Source: Stereum hirsutum FP-91666 SS1
Taxonomy: Eukaryota; Basidiomycota; Agaricomycetes; Russulales; Stereaceae
Assembly (NCBI RefSeq): GCF_000264905.1
Contig: NW_006763137.1
Location: 622,719 to 686,718, forward strand
Direction of reading: 5' to 3'
DNA length: 64,000 bases
Shown here: one piece after another, positions 61,300 through 64,000 of the stretch
How positions within the stretch are numbered: the first letter of the stretch is position 1
How the letters are laid out: each line of letters starts with the position of its first letter
Notes under the pieces: model-generated
The model's database searches: none
Seen by the model: only the letters and a program-made list of their open reading frames with translations
What the model was told of the DNA's origin: nothing
Made by a program: the position numbers and the translations under genes

Positions 61300-61926
61300 A
61301 TTGGTTTTGTCAAAGATCCCCTTCCTCATACTTATCGCCTTATGTAGACAAAGTCCGACCGAATTCGGTGATGATGCTCTCATCCATGTTAGTGGTTGTC
61401 GTGCGTGCGTGTTCCTTTTTGGCTTGATGACACCTCTTTCTGACGAATAGGCATGAATGTCATGGACGCTCTTGTTCATTGTCCTTCACCAGGGCCGTCT
61501 GATTGGAGTTGTACACATCACATTACATGGCTGAGGCTCACAAGGGCTGTGCCTTTTCCTGTTCATAATATCACGTCCACTAGATCTGGAGCAGCTGTCT
61601 GTTGTACTTGTTTGTAAGATTTTTTTCCTCAGTGATTTTTTCTCGTGTATTGGTCGTCATCCCATGACATACTCGTCTAGTCTTGTCGGTTTTTGCACTG
61701 TGTAGATTACCTTCAAAAAATTTCCTCGCTGCGTCCAAGTAGTACTTTTATAACTGTGTCATGAACCTCGACGATGCCACAGGTGTGGCGACAGTGGCGT
61801 GGTCGGAAGCTTCGTCATCGTTCACCGCGAGTCTTCTGTACGTGGTTCTGACCGTCACTAATGTTCTCAACCACTGGCACTCTATCGACAATTATAAAAG
61901 TCTTTAAACAACCATTCTCTACAGCC
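61300..61926. other. Intergenic, promoter of the PARG gene
   Basis: About 630 bp without a gene. It ends with a TATA box at 61893-61898, listed separately. Confidence 0.5.
61893..61898 (+). promoter_or_regulatory. Likely TATA box of the PARG gene
   Basis: TATAAA within ATTATAAAAG stands 29 bases before the ATG at 61927. This spacing favours 61927 over the upstream in-frame ATG at 61861, but it would leave a very short leader. Confidence 0.5.
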
Positions 61927-62886
61927 ATGTCGTCTACTTTTGCAGGAAGAGTAAAGATCGCTCAAGACACGCTTGCTCGCACCCCTGAAGTCATAGCAGC
62001 CACCGCTGGCGCATCAGACCGCTCGGACTTCATCAAAGAGCAATTGCCTCCTCTCGACGCTTCTCATTGTCCTGGTCCAGGGTCATCCACGACAGTGCGC
62101 GTTGTTGGCACAGACTCGTTCACTGCTGCCAGAGATATTATGCGGAAGGATTCTGCCGCACATGGGAAGACGGCGGTGTTGAACCTCGCTAGTGATGAGG
62201 TTAGGGCGGGCGGTTGGGCTCACTCGTACAGCAGAACACAGGTATGTGGCATTACTGAGGTTTTAAGGATACTCTGATGCATTTGATGGCCACCACTCCC
62301 TAAGGAAGAAGCTTTATGCTATTCGTCGACGCTGTATGCTACTCTGAAGGAGTCCTACTACCCGTGGCCCAACTTGGGTCCAGGATCCGTCGCAGGAGTT
62401 TTCTCTCCAGACGTCGTCATATTCAAAGATGATCTCGACCACGACTGTGTCGATCTTCCAGTTGAAGAACGCAGGCTAGTATCCGTAATCACCGTCGCCG
62501 CTCCTCGACACCCAAAGCTCACCCCGGACCGCGAGCATTTCGCGAAGGAGGAGGACTTGGTGTACTTGCGGGGGAAGATCAGACTGGTGTACCGGATGGC
62601 GGCGACATATGAGAAGACCAATATCGTCTTAGGTGAGCTTTTTGCCGTTCTTCCTGGGTGCGAATGCGTGTAAGACTTACGTCGGATAGGTGCAATGGGA
62701 TGTGGCGCATATGGGTGTCCTCCACGCGTGGTCGCGGAGGAGATGAAGAATATCTTGCTCGAGGATGAGTTCAAGGGTTGGTTCAAGAGTATCGTTTCCG
62801 CTGTATATAAGACGAACTCTGGCTCTCATGGTCCTGCGGTGAACTACGATATCTTCAAGGAGGTGTTTGATGGCTTGAAGGTCTGA
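61927..62886 (+). CDS. Microbial-type PARG (ADP-ribose glycohydrolase)
   Basis: Three exons, 61927-62241, 62305-62632 and 62690-62886, give 279 residues. It belongs to the TIGR02452/microbial-type PARG family (macrodomain-like), which cleaves poly(ADP-ribose) or ADP-ribose from proteins. Family marks: N-terminal RVKIAQDTLARTPEVI, VLNLASDEVRAGGWAHSYSR followed across the intron by TQEEALCYSSTLYATL (the GGG-x-EE signature is here AGGW...QEEALC), FSPDVVIFKDD, VSVITVAAPRHPK, IVLGAMGCGAYGCPPRVVAE and FKEVFDG. The paired Glu residues of the catalytic loop (QEE) are kept. An earlier in-frame ATG at 61861 is not preferred because a TATA box lies between the two. No ADP-ribosyl transferase gene is in the window. 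Confidence 0.9.
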
Positions 62887-63281
62887 AGAGTCTTTCGTCA
62901 CTCCTTTGGTCCTTTGTCGTGGAAACTTTTGTACTATGTACTGTTTTTTATGGCTTTCATATTACTCGCTGGTTCGATGCGTCTGTGGTGTAACGTGGTG
63001 CCTAGTGTAACTTACCTTTGGCGGGCACGTCAGTACCACTTGGGTGCCACAGGGGTAATGCCGGCTTATCTGACGTGGCTCAAGATCACCGTGCCGCATT
63101 GCCTTGCGCGGCTACTTCCACCCAACTACAACCTCCACAGCCAATAAGCAGTGCACCATATACCTTCCTTCCTTCCTTCCTTCCTTCCTCGTGCAAGGAT
63201 TCATAGTAGCGAGTCAACGTCTTGCTGCGATCAAGAATCGTTGTCTCGTTCTGTTTTCGTACTTACGGGTTACTTACTTTC
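62887..63281. other. Intergenic with CCTT microsatellite
   Basis: About 395 bp between two plus-strand genes. Near 63163-63190 the plus strand has about six CCTT units in the presumed promoter or leader of the next gene. No gene is seen. Confidence 0.5.
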
Positions 63282-64000
63282 ATGAGCAGCGGCGGTCAAA
63301 ATAGAGGTAGCAAACGAGCTTGCGATGCTTGCCGGCGAAGGAAAGGTTGGTACGATCTTCTGGCTTTAGTTGAGGCTGCTTCATTTCTATTGACGGCTAA
63401 TTGTCTACAGTACGATGTGAGCCCCTTGCTGCACGTCCTCGACCTTTTTTTCCGATCATTCGTCCGGTTCTTCTTTGCAGGTGAAGATGGCGACGGCACA
63501 CAGAGATGCAAGAACTGCGTTGTCCATGATATCGATTGCACGCATAATATCGTACCACAGGTCAGTCCAAACAAACATTTCTGTTGAGCCCTCAAAGTAA
63601 ACATGAATACCGTGACGATTATCTAGAGAAAAGGCCCAAAGCTTGGGTACGTGATTTCTTGGGCTAACAGAAACATCAGTAAACCCGCTCAACTCTATCA
63701 TATAGCTCTACGCAGGACAGAAATCTACGCACGAGACTGAAAGAGGTGGAGGATCGTCTTCAGCAGGTGGTTTCATTTCACTTTGCGCGGGTGGTAGCAC
63801 CGCATTGATCAGGTCGACTCTCAGATGCAAAGCAGTGTGAACGCTCAACCTTCCGCGTCCAGTCCTTCGTCTCGCTCCGTCTCGACCCACAACTTAACCC
63901 GAAGCTCAACATTACAGAATGGCCACGACGCGACAGAAGTGCATGGCCTCCACGCTTCATCAAGCATGTCAGATAGCTTCACCGATGAGGAACCAGACTC
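63282..64000 (+). CDS. Zn2Cys6 transcription factor, 5' part
   Basis: Partial; runs off the right edge. Exons 63282-63345, 63411-63416, 63481-63560, 63627-63646, 63706-63766 and 63813 onward are in phase. The N-terminal Zn2Cys6 binuclear cluster reads CDACRRRKVRCEDGDGTQRC then KNCVVHDIDC, spacing C-x2-C-x6-C-x8-C-x2-C-x6-C, the fungal Gal4-type DNA-binding domain. Next come a basic linker (RKGPKLG) and a coiled-coil dimerisation stretch (RNLRTRLKEVEDRLQQ), then a Ser-rich region. The second exon has only 6 bases and encodes part of the VRC of the cluster. Nuclear regulator; targets unknown. The fungal-specific middle homology region, if present, would lie beyond the window. Confidence 0.88.

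Overview
The window reads as nuclear DNA of a mushroom-forming basidiomycete (Agaricomycetes). Genes have many short GT-AG introns (mostly 50-85 bases). Proteins carry long low-complexity Ser/Pro/Gln/Ala stretches. Several families are typical of fungi: Zn2Cys6 and NsdD-like GATA regulators, APP1 phosphatidate phosphatase, HGH1, DED1, SEC72, and an expanded BTB/POZ family. Exon joins were worked out by hand from splice sites and reading phase and are given per gene.

Layout. 0-7 kb: a 155-bp MITE-like element, one large low-complexity gene on the minus strand, then about 2 kb without a convincing gene. 7.1-9.7 kb: a head-to-tail array of eight minus-strand tRNA-like units with intact Pol III A and B boxes and intron-like inserts. 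9.9-16.9 kb: two tandem genes for E(z)/EZH2-type histone methyltransferases (Cys cluster, SANT2-like, CXC, SET). 16.9-20.9 kb: no recognisable gene. 20.9-27.7 kb: an unrecognised conserved-looking protein with one CxxC motif, and a GATA-finger regulator. 30.6-34.8 kb: the chaperone HGH1 and a small secreted Ala-rich protein split into ten exons. 35.5-42.3 kb (minus): APP1 and a long coiled-coil protein. 43.4-56.7 kb: five BTB/POZ paralogues, two on the left and three on the right of a divergent housekeeping pair (DED1 and SEC72). 57.3-57.9 kb: a secreted RlpA-like double-psi beta-barrel protein. 59.0-59.8 kb: an element bounded by perfect 59-bp inverted repeats holding GGTTA repeats and Pol III-like boxes. 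60.0-64.0 kb: an unrecognised gene, a microbial-type PARG (ADP-ribose hydrolase), and the 5' part of a Zn2Cys6 regulator that runs off the right edge.

How it fits together. Conserved single-copy genes (HGH1, APP1, DED1, SEC72) alternate with accessory material that expands by local duplication: the EZH2-like pair, the BTB cluster and the tRNA-like array. The two most unusual signals are the intron-bearing tRNA-like array, whose units keep an alanine-type G3-U70 acceptor pair but have an abnormal anticodon loop, and the tandem PRC2-type methyltransferase pair. Chromatin and signalling functions (EZH2-like, PARG, BTB adaptors, transcription factors) are well represented, but nothing in the sequence shows that they act in one pathway.
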